A stretch of DNA of 64,000 nucleotides from Candidatus Gastranaerophilales bacterium. Its GTDB lineage: Bacteria > Cyanobacteriota > Vampirovibrionia > Gastranaerophilales > Gastranaerophilaceae. This document shows positions 21,384 through 31,298 of the stretch, one piece after another. A program made the position numbers and the translations under genes. The DNA lies in assembly GCA_944323725.1 (NCBI GenBank), contig CALUTP010000022.1, positions 1-64,000 on the forward strand, read 5' to 3'. Under the pieces are notes generated by a model. It saw only the letters and a list, made by a program, of their open reading frames with translations, had not been told where the DNA came from and did not search any database. Within the stretch, counting starts at the first letter, position 1. Each line of letters begins with the position of its first letter.

Positions 21384-24353
21384 TTAAGCTGATAGAGTAA
21401 AGATTTCGTAGATTTCTTCGTCTGAAAGTTCTGTGATAATCTTTTCGCCTTCGTAAACTGCAAGATCTGCCAGTTCTTTTTTCGCTTTTAGCATTTCATC
21501 AATTTTTTCTTCAAAAGTACCTAACGTAATCATTCTATGTACCATTACATTCTTATCTTGACCAATACGATAAGTCCTATCGGTAGCTTGATCTTCAACT
21601 GCAGGATTCCACCACAAGTCATAATGGATTACATTAGTGGCACTTGTTAGGTTTAGACCAGTACCTCCTGCTTTTAACGATAGAATCATTACCTTTGCAT
21701 CATCTTCGTTTTGGAATCTGTTAATTAATTCTTCTCGTTGAGGTACAGTTAATGAGCCATGGAAAAACAGAGGTTCAGTATTACATTCTTCTGCAATAAC
21801 TTTACATAATATATCACCCATTTCCTTATATTGTGTAAATATGAGTGTCTTTTCACCATGATCCAGAATACTTTCCACTGTGGAAATACATTTATCCATT
21901 TTCCCAGAAAGTTCTCTACTGATTTCTCCGGATTTTAAGAACTGATAAGGATGGTTGCATATTTGTTTTAGTGCGGTAATAAGTTTGAAAATATTTCCAC
22001 GTCTGTTTATACCGGAGAATGAACTGATTTTTTCCATCATTTCATTTAATGTCTTTTCGTAAAGAACAGCCTGAGGTTTTGATAAGTAGCAGTATTCGTT
22101 TAGCACCATCTTTTCTGGTAAATCTGAAATAACATGCTTATCCGTTTTTAGACGTCTTAATACGAATGGTGAAACTGACATTTTTAATTTTGCAGCACGT
22201 GAATTTTCTTTAAATCTTTCAATTGGTATGGCATAACTTTTTTGAAATTCTCTTAAAGAACCTAGATATCCTTGGTTTATAAAGTCGAATATACTCCATA
22301 GCTCAGTTAATCTATTTTCTACCGGAGTACCTGTCATAGCAACTTTAACATCAGCTTTTAATGTTTTGATAGCTAATGTCTGAGCTGTATCTGGATTTTT
22401 AATGTTTTGAGCTTCATCTACAATAACCATTCCCCAGCTTTGTTTTTTTAATTCTTCAACATCTATTCTCATAATTGCATAAGTTGTAAGTATTACATCA
22501 TGTTTAATGTCTAATTGTCTTTCTGCTCCATGGTATATCACAGCATCTAGAGATGGAGCAAACATTTGTAATTCTTTCATCCAATTACCCATAAGAGTTG
22601 TCGGGCAAATAACTAAAACAGGTTTTTTGAGTGTATCTTCCTCTTTCATTTTTAGTATAAGAGAGATGATTTGAATTGTTTTACCTAATCCCATATCATC
22701 AGCCATACAAACCCCAAATCCTTTAGATACATTTGTCCAAAGCCATTTTAGACCGGTTTGCTGATAAGGTCTTAGAATTCCTTTTAGTGACTCTGGAGGT
22801 GTTACATCTATTGGTTTCGTGAAATCTTGGATTACTCTTGCAAAAGCTGCATCATAATCAAAATCATATTGAGCAAGCTGTCCTGACATTGAGGCGTGGA
22901 TTAATTCCATTCTCGACATAGATTTGAAATTGGCTTTTGCTATTTGCTCAAAGATTTTTTTACTTTCTTCTTTATCGATTAAAACATATTTATTTTTATA
23001 TTTAATTAATCCATTACTGCTTTCAACGAGTTTGTTAAATTCTTCAACTGAAATTTTATCATTCCCTATCGCAATCTCATAAGAAAAATCAAGAATATCA
23101 TCCAGTGCAATTTTTGAAGCTGATGAATTATTGAAAATATCAGCTAAATCCTGAGAACGTGATGCTTTTACTTTTGCATTAATAGATGCTCTAGGTACAA
23201 CGATATTTATGAGTTCTTTAGGCAGAATAACTTCAATTTGAGCTTTTTGCAGGTAGTATGCAGTTTTAGTTATAATTTTATACACCTCATTAAGGTTTAA
23301 ATCTAATGCAAGTTTATCTTCATCTTCAAATAAGTCTTCCAGTTCAGGCATATATCGTATTGCATAATTTAGCTGTTTTTCAACTATTTTTGCTATATCT
23401 GAAGAATTAGCCCCGAATATTTCGTCCTTATGATATAGTTCATCAATTAGCACACTTTCATTGGTCTTACGATTTTTGATATGTACTTTTAGCTGGAATA
23501 ATTCATCCTCTAATTTTTCAATTTTAAAAAATGGTATAACATCATATTTTCCAAGATATAATTCATCAAACCATTGAGAAAAATTTTCGGCAATATCAAT
23601 CCCGCGCATTACAGAACGCTGTTCTAAATCTTTTATCATATATGTTCCAGATTTTACATCCTTAAACTTATATGCCTTTATTCCTAAAAATTTGTAAATT
23701 ACATAATTCATATAATTATGAATAAAATCATTTACAAAATTATTAGGTTTTTCTCCTTTAATAAAAAGCTTTTCTGGAATATTTTCTTCAAACTGATTGA
23801 TGATTCTAGCAACTTGCTGGTTTGGTATTATAGGTTCATATACAATTTTAAACATTGAACCTTTTATTTTTATTGTTGGAATGAAATATAACTTTTCGAT
23901 GAGCTTCATAACAAAATGAGCAAGAGAATTCATATAGATAAATGTCGGAGTAAGTGCATCCATATCAATGACATCACCAAAGCCTCCAAAATAATCCATT
24001 ACCAGATCAAGGCTCATTGCATATCCGACTTCGTTTTCTAGAACTTGAGGCCGGAATCTAAATAATGAGCCTTTTGATTTCAGGTAATATTCGAAATTAT
24101 TTGTCGGAGTAATAAAAAATGAAAGCTTGTCATTTTCATTAACTAAATAAAAATTAGTATTTCTTGCAGGAGAATGCGGGCTTAGAAAAACATCCTTAAA
24201 TTCATCTTCAACTGTCTGATAAATAAGACTTAAAGTATATCTAAAATCCTTATTTTTAAATCCTTCAGGGTTTTCAGACAAGTTAAAAAATAATTCATCA
24301 ATATTATTTTTTTTCAAAGTGAAATCTATATTTAAGTTATTTGTCGTAGCCAT
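21384..24353 (-). CDS. SNF2-family DNA-dependent ATPase/helicase
   Basis: Predicted 989 residues. About 530 N-terminal residues belong to the bacterial SNF2-associated region. The ATPase has LRPYQQTGLKWL (motif Q region), Walker A in ADDMGLGKT, VIVDEAQNIKN (motif II), MTGTPVENRL (III), LSLKAGGTGLNLT (V) and DQATDRTYRIGQ (VI). All helicase motifs are intact. Such proteins translocate on duplex DNA or remodel bound proteins; the specific role is unknown. It is 17 bases downstream of gpmI on the same strand. Confidence 0.92.
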   Translation of the reverse strand: MATTNNLNIDFTLKKNNIDELFFNLSENPEGFKNKDFRYTLSLIYQTVEDEFKDVFLSPHSPARNTNFYLVNENDKLSFFITPTNNFEYYLKSKGSLFRFRPQVLENEVGYAMSLDLVMDYFGGFGDVIDMDALTPTFIYMNSLAHFVMKLIEKLYFIPTIKIKGSMFKIVYEPIIPNQQVARIINQFEENIPEKLFIKGEKPNNFVNDFIHNYMNYVIYKFLGIKAYKFKDVKSGTYMIKDLEQRSVMRGIDIAENFSQWFDELYLGKYDVIPFFKIEKLEDELFQLKVHIKNRKTNESVLIDELYHKDEIFGANSSDIAKIVEKQLNYAIRYMPELEDLFEDEDKLALDLNLNEVYKIITKTAYYLQKAQIEVILPKELINIVVPRASINAKVKASRSQDLADIFNNSSASKIALDDILDFSYEIAIGNDKISVEEFNKLVESSNGLIKYKNKYVLIDKEESKKIFEQIAKANFKSMSRMELIHASMSGQLAQYDFDYDAAFARVIQDFTKPIDVTPPESLKGILRPYQQTGLKWLWTNVSKGFGVCMADDMGLGKTIQIISLILKMKEEDTLKKPVLVICPTTLMGNWMKELQMFAPSLDAVIYHGAERQLDIKHDVILTTYAIMRIDVEELKKQSWGMVIVDEAQNIKNPDTAQTLAIKTLKADVKVAMTGTPVENRLTELWSIFDFINQGYLGSLREFQKSYAIPIERFKENSRAAKLKMSVSPFVLRRLKTDKHVISDLPEKMVLNEYCYLSKPQAVLYEKTLNEMMEKISSFSGINRRGNIFKLITALKQICNHPYQFLKSGEISRELSGKMDKCISTVESILDHGEKTLIFTQYKEMGDILCKVIAEECNTEPLFFHGSLTVPQREELINRFQNEDDAKVMILSLKAGGTGLNLTSATNVIHYDLWWNPAVEDQATDRTYRIGQDKNVMVHRMITLGTFEEKIDEMLKAKKELADLAVYEGEKIITELSDEEIYEIFTLSA

Positions 24354-24370
24354 AATTCATCCATCTAAAT

Positions 24371-25897
24371 TTATTTAATTAAAGATTCGCATTCCATTTC
24401 TGTTGGTTTTTTAATATCCAGCAACTGTAATACAGTAGGTGCAATGTTGCATAAAGCTCCATCATCTTTAAGTTGTAATTCTTTTGGTGCATTTATTAAA
24501 ACAAATGGAACTTTATTTGTAGTATGAGCAGTTTGAGGCTTGCCAGTTTCAGAGTTAACCATAACTTCGCTGTTTCCATGATCTGCTGTTAAAAGCATTG
24601 TAATACCGTTTTTAATACAGGCATCAGCAATTTTACCTACACATTCATCAACTACATGACATGCTTTAGTCGCAGCCTCAAGTACTCCTGTATGACCTAC
24701 CATATCAGGGTTTGCAAAGTTTACTAGTATGAAACCGTATTCGGGATTCTCTATTGCTTTTAAAACATTCTCACAAACTTCAGGTGCACTCATTTCAGGT
24801 TGTAAATCATACGTTGCAACTTTTGGAGAAGGTACCAAAACTCTTGTTTCATGTGCTTGCGGCTCATCAATTCCACCATTAAAGAAGAATGTAACATGGG
24901 CATATTTTTCAGTTTCAGCAGTTCTGAATTGTTTTATTCCATTAGCTTCCAAAACATCACCTAAAATATTTACCATATGTTCTTTAGGAAATGCTACAGG
25001 GAATGTGAAATCCTCATTGTAGCTTGTCATTGTAATATAGCAAATATTTTTAAGAACCTTCTTTCTATTAAATCCATCGAAATTTTCAAACATAAGGGCT
25101 TTTGAAATTTCTCTAGCCCTATCTGGTCTATAGTTAAAGAAAATAATTGCATCGTTATCGTGAATTCTACTTTCTTCCCCGCCAATTACTGTAGGTAGTA
25201 CAAATTCATCATTATCGCCTCGTGCATATGATTCTTTTACTCCATCACAAGCAGATGCGCTATGTTCGCCTTCGCCTAATAATAAAGCGTTATATCCTTT
25301 TTCTACTCTATCCCAGCGATTATCTCTGTCCATTATGTAGTATCTTCCAATAATCGTTGCAATAGGAGGAAGGTTGTATTTCTTCAGTTCTGCTTCTACT
25401 TTTTCTAAGTATGTGCAAGCACTTTGAGGCGGAGTATCACGACCATCTAAGAAAGCGTGTACATATACTTTTTTTAAACCTTCATCCGCTGCTAATTTAA
25501 TTAGTGCCATAACGTGATCAAGTGATGAATGTACTCCCCCTGTTGATACAAGTCCAAAAATATGAAGTGCAGAATCATTTTTTTTCGCATGATTAACTGC
25601 TTTTAAAAATCTTTCATTTTTGAAGAAAGATCCATCTTTAATTGCTCTATTAATTTTGGAAAGATCTTGATAAACAATTCTTCCAGCACCTAAATTAAGG
25701 TGACCAACTTCACTATTACCCATTTGACCCTCAGGCAGTCCTACATATTCACCGTCTGCATGAATTGATATGCTCGGGTATTCTTTTTCCAGCGCGTTAA
25801 CATGAACCGGTTGAGCTAGCTTGGTTGCATCAGTCTCCGGATGATTTCTGCTGATACCCCAGCCGTCCATAATACATAATAAAACTCTTTTACTCAT
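24371..25897 (-). CDS. gpmI: 2,3-bisphosphoglycerate-independent phosphoglycerate mutase
   Basis: Predicted 508 residues, normal length. CIMDGWG supplies metal ligands, the nucleophilic serine is in GQMGNSEVGHLNLGAGR, HAFLDGRDTPP and MLLTADHGNSEVM are alkaline-phosphatase-superfamily signatures. It interconverts 3- and 2-phosphoglycerate in glycolysis/gluconeogenesis with Mn2+. Confidence 0.97.
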   Translation of the reverse strand: MSKRVLLCIMDGWGISRNHPETDATKLAQPVHVNALEKEYPSISIHADGEYVGLPEGQMGNSEVGHLNLGAGRIVYQDLSKINRAIKDGSFFKNERFLKAVNHAKKNDSALHIFGLVSTGGVHSSLDHVMALIKLAADEGLKKVYVHAFLDGRDTPPQSACTYLEKVEAELKKYNLPPIATIIGRYYIMDRDNRWDRVEKGYNALLLGEGEHSASACDGVKESYARGDNDEFVLPTVIGGEESRIHDNDAIIFFNYRPDRAREISKALMFENFDGFNRKKVLKNICYITMTSYNEDFTFPVAFPKEHMVNILGDVLEANGIKQFRTAETEKYAHVTFFFNGGIDEPQAHETRVLVPSPKVATYDLQPEMSAPEVCENVLKAIENPEYGFILVNFANPDMVGHTGVLEAATKACHVVDECVGKIADACIKNGITMLLTADHGNSEVMVNSETGKPQTAHTTNKVPFVLINAPKELQLKDDGALCNIAPTVLQLLDIKKPTEMECESLIK

Positions 25898-26144
25898 ATC
25901 TATATCCCTCTAATGTAAGATTTAAACCTGTATTGAATTACAATACTACAATATTTGAATTTTATCAGGAACATATTTTAATTACAAGAGTGTTTTTATT
26001 ATCTAAGAAATTAAAGTTTACTGGTATCATCTTGATAATCATTGCTAGTTATATTTCAATTACTATAATATAACTAATAATATATAAAATAATAGCCAAT
26101 AGATTAATACAAGTTATTGCTCAAGTTTTGTATTATTATAACTA

Positions 26145-26363
26145 ATGAATAAGGAAGAATTATTAAAAAGATTTGGAAAAAATGTTAAAATAGAGCGTAT
26201 AAAAAAAGACCTTACGCAGGAGCAACTCGCAGAAAATATGGATGTAAGCCAAAATTACCTTGCTTGTATTGAGTGTGGACGTCAAAATATGTCTTTAGCT
26301 AAAGTGCTAGAACTTTCTCAGGCATTAGGTATTAATATTGAAAACCTTTTGAGATTTTCATAA
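26145..26363 (+). CDS. Xre-type helix-turn-helix regulator
   Basis: Predicted 72 residues, one Cro/C1 HTH domain (LTQEQLAENMDVSQNYLACI) ending in ALGINIENLLRF. TATTATAAC lies directly upstream of the ATG with no ribosome-binding sequence, consistent with a leaderless mRNA. It is isolated, convergent with the amidohydrolase-like gene. The upstream 25898-26144 gap is AT-rich and shows no other gene. Confidence 0.8.
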   Translation: MNKEELLKRFGKNVKIERIKKDLTQEQLAENMDVSQNYLACIECGRQNMSLAKVLELSQALGINIENLLRFS

Positions 26364-26368
26364 TTCTA

Positions 26369-27679
26369 TTATAATGAAAATCTAGTTTCATTTTTTTTAA
26401 CTATTTTTCTGCCGCAGGAATACGTAGCATAAGGTTGAGGATTTTTAATTATTGCTGTGTAATCTTGACCTTCTTCTATTTTAAATACATTGAAATCTGC
26501 ATCTTTTCCTATTTTTATAGAACCTATGCTATTGTCAAGTCTTAAAATTTTAGCTGGATATATAGTTAGATATTTTATTAGTTCTTCAAGTGATATTGAA
26601 TTATTTCTGTTTGTTTTAATAGCTAATTCTAGAAGATTGTAATTTTTATCAGGAAGAAAACTTTGTGATGAAAATCCGAAATTTTCTGGAAAGTATTTTA
26701 AAACAGTATCAAAATCAAGTTTTTTATTGCAAATTTCAGCACTGTAATAAGGCTGATATATATATTTTACTCCAGTTCCAGCAAGCGCTTCAAGTTCTGA
26801 TTCACTCAGGTAATTTGCATTAGCTGTAAGTACTTTATGAGTGAGTACTTTTAAGTTATCTAGATATTCTACAGGATTAAGATCTTTGCTGTATGGCGAA
26901 ATTTTTCTTAATCCCATAAATTTATGTAATAAATCAATATCCGAAAAACCATGTTCAAGCCATTCTATCTCATCTTTAGATTCAGCAAATCTTGTCATTA
27001 ATAACATATTATGTTTACGACAATATTTAGAAAAAAGATTCCACATTTTTTTGTGAACGCCAGATTCAGAGTTAAGCATTATACCGATATGTGTATGCTC
27101 CCCTTTGTGTTGAATTAAGTCTTCAACTTTAGCTCTAATATCTTTGAATTGTTTTTTACTTTTTTCAGAAGTATCAGAAAAAATTTCAAAAAATAAATAT
27201 GTTTTAATTGGGAGTTTGTTTATTGTCTCAAAATATTTAAATTCTTTTGAAACTTGTGCAATGCAGGTTGTACCTGCTTTTATTGCCATTGTAACCCCAT
27301 CATCAAAAGATTTAAGTTTTTCACTTCTGTCAAATGCAAAATAATGAGTTAAAATATTAGCCCATTTTAGTGAATAGTTATCAGGTTTTACCCCTGCAAA
27401 ATTGTAGTTTTTACTAAAATTTCTAAAAAAGTGTTTTATTTTATTTTTTATGCAAGAAGGTCTAGTTTTACCTGTGTTTGTATATTGGAATTGGGTCATT
27501 AAATCAATAAAACCAGGAGTAATTACTGCATTTCCTAAATCTTTAACGTGCTTGGTGTCAAAATTGACATCACTATTAGGTATCAGGTTGACTATTTTCC
27601 CTTCGTCAACTACCAAAGCCGTATCTTTAAGTATTGTATTTTCTGATGTTAAAATCCATTTAGCTTTATAACACTTCAT
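26369..27679 (-). CDS. Amidohydrolase-fold protein lacking metal ligands
   Basis: Predicted 436 residues with the layout of the SsnA/AtzA/MtaD amidohydrolases: a split beta-sandwich (WILTSENTILKDTALVVDEG, GKDADFNVF near the end) around a TIM-barrel, with AVITPGFID, AGTTCIAQ and IYPAKILRL. The usual H-x-H after PGFxD is replaced by LMTQFQY. The barrel H before ESKDE is absent (MTRFAES). The next H (…AH/GH) reads TANANY, and the catalytic D region reads SSQSFLPD. So all recognisable metal ligands are lost while the frame is intact. I infer a catalytically dead or repurposed paralogue. Confidence 0.75.
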   Translation of the reverse strand: MKCYKAKWILTSENTILKDTALVVDEGKIVNLIPNSDVNFDTKHVKDLGNAVITPGFIDLMTQFQYTNTGKTRPSCIKNKIKHFFRNFSKNYNFAGVKPDNYSLKWANILTHYFAFDRSEKLKSFDDGVTMAIKAGTTCIAQVSKEFKYFETINKLPIKTYLFFEIFSDTSEKSKKQFKDIRAKVEDLIQHKGEHTHIGIMLNSESGVHKKMWNLFSKYCRKHNMLLMTRFAESKDEIEWLEHGFSDIDLLHKFMGLRKISPYSKDLNPVEYLDNLKVLTHKVLTANANYLSESELEALAGTGVKYIYQPYYSAEICNKKLDFDTVLKYFPENFGFSSQSFLPDKNYNLLELAIKTNRNNSISLEELIKYLTIYPAKILRLDNSIGSIKIGKDADFNVFKIEEGQDYTAIIKNPQPYATYSCGRKIVKKNETRFSL

Positions 27680-27751
27680 AAAGTTTCCTCTTAAATTAAT
27701 TCTACATTACTGTGTTATAAAAAGCAAGGTAAAGTATTTTATTATTAAGCT

Positions 27752-28753
27752 TTAAATATTTTTGGGATCAAACCTTTTATCAAATTCTTTTAAGGAATCT
27801 ATACTATAAGCTTCGACTTGATGAAAGTCTTTTTCTCCTTTCATTTTTACTAAAATTGGGAACGGTTCAAATTTGCCATCTTTATATATACCGTGTTGAA
27901 CTCCGTCTTTTACAATATCTTGTTTTGCTATTCCAGCTATTTTACCATTTTCATATGCAAAATTATATCTTGTAACTTTTGTTGTATCGAAAAATTCACC
28001 TAAAGAATCATCATATACTGTGGCTTGATACAGTTTATTTTGATGATAGAATTGCTGGTGAGTACGTCCTTTTCCATTTCCTTTCATAGTGTACTTAAGG
28101 ATTTCAACCCCTTCAAATGGTTCAGTTTCTCCAATCCCTGTTATTGAAAAGGGCTTTTCCTCAACTGTTCCTTTAATATATGGAGCGAGGATTTCTGGAG
28201 TTGTTTTAACTCTTCTATCAACTATTTCTTTAATTTCTTCTATTTTATTATTTGTTTGATTTTCTTCTTGCGAAGGAATATCAGTATTTGATTCAGAAGT
28301 ATTATCAGCTTTAATTTGAGTGTTTTCAGCATTATCTGATTTTTTAGGCTGTTCTATATTACTATCTGTTTTAATATCTCCTGTGTTTAATTCGTTGTCA
28401 GGATTTTTTTTGATGATATTAGTGTCATTCGATAAAGTTTCTTCAGGAGTTTTAGGTTTTATTTTAGGATTATTTTCTGGAATTTCAGGATTAATTTCTG
28501 GAGTTGGATTCTTGTGAGTTTTAATTTTTCTTTTAATTCCATTAGCTGTATCATCAATATTCCCAGTCGAAGTCTTTTTCCCTTTTCTTACTATTGCATA
28601 AGTTGCAAGCCCTATAGCAGCTAAACCGGCAATTCCATACCCTATTTGCTTAGCTGAAATTTTTGATTCTTTTTGCCCTTCTATAGGTTTATTAATATTA
28701 TTTTCTGCAAAAGTAGGTCTGTAATTGATGTTTTGTATTGCGTTAATTCTCAT
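27752..28753 (-). CDS. Membrane-anchored protein with long disordered linker
   Basis: Predicted 333 residues. A short polar N-terminus (with RPTFAEN at about 12-18) leads to a transmembrane or buried helix (about 36-55, GYGIAGLAAIGLATYAIV). A Pro/Asn/Glu/Lys-rich low-complexity linker of about 120 residues follows, then a compact C-terminal domain of about 130 residues rich in aromatic residues (RTHQQFYHQNKLYQATVYDD). No known family. The domain may face the outside or the cytoplasm; orientation is unclear. AAGGAA precedes the ATG. Confidence 0.6.
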   Translation of the reverse strand: MRINAIQNINYRPTFAENNINKPIEGQKESKISAKQIGYGIAGLAAIGLATYAIVRKGKKTSTGNIDDTANGIKRKIKTHKNPTPEINPEIPENNPKIKPKTPEETLSNDTNIIKKNPDNELNTGDIKTDSNIEQPKKSDNAENTQIKADNTSESNTDIPSQEENQTNNKIEEIKEIVDRRVKTTPEILAPYIKGTVEEKPFSITGIGETEPFEGVEILKYTMKGNGKGRTHQQFYHQNKLYQATVYDDSLGEFFDTTKVTRYNFAYENGKIAGIAKQDIVKDGVQHGIYKDGKFEPFPILVKMKGEKDFHQVEAYSIDSLKEFDKRFDPKNI

Positions 28754-28812
28754 GTTTATATTCCTTATATTTCATTCATGCATATAAGACACAAAGAAAA
28801 AATTTTTTGCTA

Positions 28813-30096
28813 CTATCCGTAAAATTCATCTGCATAATAAGCAAATTCTAGATGCCCGACTATAATTGTATCACCATCCTTTACTCCCATAGATTTTAAT
28901 TTGTCAAAAACTCCCATGCTTGTTAGGATATTTTGAAATCTAATTACTTGTTCAACATTTCTAGCATCTGTTACTTGAGCAAGTCTGGAAATTTTACCGC
29001 CAATAATTATATATGTATCTTTTGAGACTTTACTTATTTCAAAAGCGCTGTCATCATTATTGTAAGCAGCAAAATCCTCTTCTACGACTATTTCAGATAT
29101 AGGTTTTTCAATTTCATCAACCTTTTGTGACATAAAATTCAAAAGCTTTTCTACATTTTCTCCTGTAACTGCTGAAATTAAAAATACATCATCAGATTCT
29201 TTTTTAAATTCAGTAAGTAATTCATTTTTTCTAATATCATCAATTGCATCAATTTTATTAAGGGCAATGATTTGATATAATTTTCCAAGTTTTTCAGAAT
29301 GTTTTTCCAGTTCAAGATTAATTTTTTTGTAATTATCTATTGGATCGTCAGCAGTTGTATCGATAATATGTACAAGGAAACGACATCTTTCGACATGTCG
29401 TAAAAAGTCATGTCCAAGTCCTATTCCTTCGGATGCTCCCTCAATGAGTCCTGGAATATCCGCCACTACATAACCATCACCTGATGGTTTTCTTACGACA
29501 CCTAGATTTGGAATAAGAGTTGTGAAAGGGTAATCTGCAATTTTAGGTTTAGCAGAGCTTATTCTGCTAATGAAAGTTGATTTTCCAGCATTGGGCATTC
29601 CAAGAAGCCCAACATCAGCTATAAGTTTCAATTCCAGTGATAATTCTCTTTCAATCGGCGGTTCTCCAGGTTCGCAAAATTGCGGGGCTCGTTTTTGTGC
29701 GGTTGCAAATCTAGCGTTACCTCTACCGCCTCTTCCGCCCTGAGCAACAAGAACTTTTTGTTCATGATGTACTAAGTCTGCTATTATATTACCTGATTTT
29801 ATATCTTTTACAACTGTACCTACAGGTACTTTTATATATAAATCTTTAGCACATTTGCCATGGCAGTTTTTAATACCACCATTTTCACCACATTCAGCTT
29901 TAAATACGGATTTATATTTAAAGTCCATTAAAGTGGACATATTTTCATCAGCAATTAAGTAGACATCTCCGCCTTTACCTCCATCACCACCGGCGGGGCC
30001 TCCTTTATCGACATACTTTTCTCTGCGCCAAGCTACCATTCCATTTCCGCCACGACCAGAAACTACTCTTATTTTCGTTTTATCTAAAAATTGCAT
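28813..30096 (-). CDS. obgE: GTPase ObgE/CgtA
   Basis: Predicted 427 residues. The N-terminal glycine-rich Obg fold contains GGDGGKGGDVY and GGRGGRGNARFAT. The G domain has G1 GMPNAGKST, G3 DIPGLIEGA and G4 NKID. A C-terminal OCT domain ends in HLEFAYYADEFYG. It acts in 50S ribosome assembly and stress control. Divergent from tsaD. Confidence 0.96.
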   Translation of the reverse strand: MQFLDKTKIRVVSGRGGNGMVAWRREKYVDKGGPAGGDGGKGGDVYLIADENMSTLMDFKYKSVFKAECGENGGIKNCHGKCAKDLYIKVPVGTVVKDIKSGNIIADLVHHEQKVLVAQGGRGGRGNARFATAQKRAPQFCEPGEPPIERELSLELKLIADVGLLGMPNAGKSTFISRISSAKPKIADYPFTTLIPNLGVVRKPSGDGYVVADIPGLIEGASEGIGLGHDFLRHVERCRFLVHIIDTTADDPIDNYKKINLELEKHSEKLGKLYQIIALNKIDAIDDIRKNELLTEFKKESDDVFLISAVTGENVEKLLNFMSQKVDEIEKPISEIVVEEDFAAYNNDDSAFEISKVSKDTYIIIGGKISRLAQVTDARNVEQVIRFQNILTSMGVFDKLKSMGVKDGDTIIVGHLEFAYYADEFYG

Positions 30097-30134
30097 TTTA
30101 TATCCCTTAATTTTATTTGTATTATAATAATACT

Positions 30135-31211
30135 ATGAAAATGATAAAAGAAAAATTATTCACTAAAGAAAAGGTTTTTATTGGTCCAGAAAGCGGATAT
30201 GATAATTATATAATGGCAATTGAATCAAGTTGTGATGAAACAGCTTGTGCAATTGTTAAAAACGGTCGAGAAGTTATAGCTAATGTTGTAGCTTCTCAAA
30301 TAAAGACTCATGAAAAATTCGGAGGTGTTATCCCTGAAATTGCGGCAAGAGAACACCTCGATTCTATCAATATTGTAATTGAAGAAGCCTTTAATCAAGC
30401 TAAGGAAAATGCAGGGATTGAACCAAAGGATATCACAGCTTTTGCTGGTACTGTTGGACCAGGTCTTGTAGGCTGTTTGCTAGTAGGATTGAATGCTGCA
30501 AAAACACTGGCTTTAGTGTATGATAAACCGTTTATTGGGGTAAATCATTTAAATGCACATCTTTGCGGAAATTATATTGATACAGAATTGAAACCTCCAT
30601 TTATGGCGTTACTCGTAAGTGGAGGACATACTCAAATTATTGACGTTAAATCATATTCAGAGCAGTATATTTTAGGTGAAACTATTGATGATGCTGTAGG
30701 CGAAGCTTATGATAAAGTTGCTAGATTAATAGGTCTGCCATATCCAGGAGGCCCTCGTTTAGACAAATTAGCTCAGGAAGGTAATCCGAAAGCATATCAT
30801 CTCCCAGAAGCAAAAGTTGATGGGTATAATTTTAGTTTTAGTGGATTAAAAACTGCTGTGTTGAGGTTAGTTAAAAACTTAAAACAGCAGTATAATGCTG
30901 ACGTTTTGCCAGATAATATTGTAAAAGATATCTGTTCAAGTTTTCAAGAATGTGTTTCTTCAACTTTATTGAAAAAATTAAAACGAGCTGCTGAGGGAAA
31001 TGGCTATTCACAAGTAGTAATTGCAGGAGGCGTTGCTGCAAATTCAGAAATTAGGCGTAAAATTTTTGATCTTGAAAAAGAAAATTACAGAGTTTATGCA
31101 CCTCCAATGAAATATTGTACTGATAATGCTGCTATGGTAGCATCTTGTGCTTATTTCAATACAAATACTTTTGATGATATTAATGTTGAAGTATTCTCAA
31201 GAGTTAAATAA
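30135..31211 (+). CDS. tsaD: tRNA N6-threonylcarbamoyladenosine transferase TsaD
   Basis: Predicted 358 residues from ATG 30135. AIESSCDETACAIV is the Kae1/TsaD N-terminal signature, metal ligands lie in NHLNAHL, and SGGHTQI and AGGVAANSEIR are further blocks. It transfers threonylcarbamoyl to A37 of ANN-decoding tRNAs. There is an N-terminal extension of about 26 residues compared with usual family starts; ATG 30213 (MAIESS) is the alternative. TATAAT at 30123-30128 ends 6 bases before ATG 30135 and no ribosome-binding site is present, suggesting leaderless translation from 30135. Confidence 0.93.
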   Translation: MKMIKEKLFTKEKVFIGPESGYDNYIMAIESSCDETACAIVKNGREVIANVVASQIKTHEKFGGVIPEIAAREHLDSINIVIEEAFNQAKENAGIEPKDITAFAGTVGPGLVGCLLVGLNAAKTLALVYDKPFIGVNHLNAHLCGNYIDTELKPPFMALLVSGGHTQIIDVKSYSEQYILGETIDDAVGEAYDKVARLIGLPYPGGPRLDKLAQEGNPKAYHLPEAKVDGYNFSFSGLKTAVLRLVKNLKQQYNADVLPDNIVKDICSSFQECVSSTLLKKLKRAAEGNGYSQVVIAGGVAANSEIRRKIFDLEKENYRVYAPPMKYCTDNAAMVASCAYFNTNTFDDINVEVFSRVK

Positions 31212-31298
31212 GTTAATAAAATTTAATATTTTGATTTAATGATGCAATTTTTGATATTTATAGTTTTTATTTGAAATGAAAATTAGAAGGAAAATTGT

